A DNA stretch of 64,000 nt from Polynucleobacter cosmopolitanus (GTDB lineage Bacteria; Pseudomonadota; Gammaproteobacteria; Burkholderiales; Burkholderiaceae): assembly GCF_002224225.1 (NCBI RefSeq), contig NZ_NJGG01000002.1, positions 248,001 through 312,000 of the forward strand. Reading direction: 5' to 3'. The first letter of the stretch is position 1, and each line of letters begins with the position of its first letter. The position numbers and the translations under genes are program-made. The notes beneath the pieces were generated by a model. That model was not told the DNA's origin. It saw nothing but the letters and a program-made list of their open reading frames with translations, and searched no databases. This document shows positions 63,487-64,000 of the stretch, in pieces.

Positions 63487-64000
63487 TTAACTTTGAACTT
63501 TTTCTCTAAACACCACTCGAGTCAAAATATTTAGACCGAGTACAACCAATGTGATTAATAAAGCAGCACCCCACGCCAAATCTACCCAGTTGTCATAAGG
63601 ACTCATAGCAAACTGGAAAATCACCACAGGCAAGTTCGCCATTGGTGCATTCATATTGGTAGAGAAGAATTGATTATTCAATGCCGTGAAGAGCAATGGA
63701 GCAGTTTCTCCACTGACGCGAGCCAAGGCCAACAAAATACCTGTGATCACACCTGCTCTTGCTGCAGTCAGCGTCACTGAAAATGCCACTTTCCATCGAG
63801 GGGCACCTAATGCATAGGCTGCCTCACGCAATGAAATCGGCACTAATTGCAACATGTTTTCAGTAGTTCTCACGACCACAGGAATAGCAATCAGTGACAA
63901 AGCAATTGTTCCTGCCCAGCCTGAGAAGTGTTTAACTTGAGCAACATAAATAGCGTAGACAAACAAGCCAATCACAATCGATGGTGCAGATAACATGATG
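63487..64000 (-). CDS. pstA: Phosphate ABC transporter permease, C-terminal part
   Basis: The 5' end lies beyond the right edge. The visible 170 residues include the ABC-contact loop [64 protein letters not shown], which is PstA-specific, and two later membrane helices. It forms the phosphate channel with PstC, and leads pstB-phoU-phoB in this transcript. Confidence 0.94.
   Translation of the reverse strand, partial: IMLSAPSIVIGLFVYAIYVAQVKHFSGWAGTIALSLIAIPVVVRTTENMLQLVPISLREAAYALGAPRWKVAFSVTLTAARAGVITGILLALARVSGETAPLLFTALNNQFFSTNMNAPMANLPVVIFQFAMSPYDNWVDLAWGAALLITLVVLGLNILTRVVFREKVQS

Overview
The window looks like chromosomal DNA of a small-genome freshwater betaproteobacterium in the Burkholderiaceae, most like Polynucleobacter. 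This rests on moderate-to-low GC, gene neighbourhoods such as yihY / wrbA / DUF2069 / FAD-linked oxidase, a monomeric NADP-isocitrate dehydrogenase, a HcaT-like MFS carrier and tight gene packing. The genus is an inference from gene content; no rRNA or marker phylogeny is available here. Genes were recognised from protein motifs remembered from the families.

Region 1 (1-13 kb) is ordinary core metabolism: the end of ETF-ubiquinone oxidoreductase, a secreted phosphoesterase-like protein, an MFS carrier, chorismate synthase, a CBS protein, a YihY membrane protein, WrbA, DUF2069, a glycolate/lactate-type FAD oxidase, a winged-helix regulator, an Old Yellow Enzyme and isocitrate dehydrogenase. 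Region 2 (13-18 kb) holds a TonB-like protein, then a glycosyltransferase / outer-membrane barrel / diguanylate cyclase operon that meets an HD-GYP c-di-GMP phosphodiesterase tail to tail. Region 3 (18-25.7 kb) is DNA-repair and light themed: CRY-DASH, a DnaQ/GIY-YIG nuclease fusion, AlkB, a renalase-like flavoprotein, SemiSWEET and FolE, plus two small proteins. Region 4 (25.9-30.6 kb) is a TetR-controlled flavin hydroxylase/dehydratase-family gene with an isomerase, a small monooxygenase and a LysE exporter.

Region 5 (30.8-47.85 kb) is a tRNA-Arg(UCU)-associated island. The intact tRNA gene lies at its right end, and two truncated direct copies of the tRNA 3' end lie at 47039-47090 and 30823-30856. 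The main part carries an eight-gene phosphonate uptake and degradation operon, CorA/ZntB, PhoX, acetyltransferases, an MFS carrier, a CYTH-CHAD protein and an HDAC-family deacetylase. A separate 0.8-kb segment carries a zeta-toxin-like kinase and a small partner whose last codons are made from tRNA sequence. No integrase gene is visible.

Region 6 (48-64 kb) is a phosphate-starvation block: olsA divergent from plcP-agt-olsB (phosphorus-free membrane lipids), ppx and ppk (polyphosphate), phoR, ugd, dgkA, and pstA-pstB-phoU-phoB. Sites resembling the PHO box (two TGTCA-type half-sites, 11-bp period) lie before the phosphonate operon, olsA/plcP, ppx, ppk, ugd and dgkA. Two more lie in front of short terminator-ended stretches in the island that could be small RNAs. 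Together these suggest one PhoB-controlled programme for phosphonate and ester scavenging, phospholipid turnover to glycolipid and ornithine lipid, and polyphosphate handling. The binding sites are read by eye and are inference.
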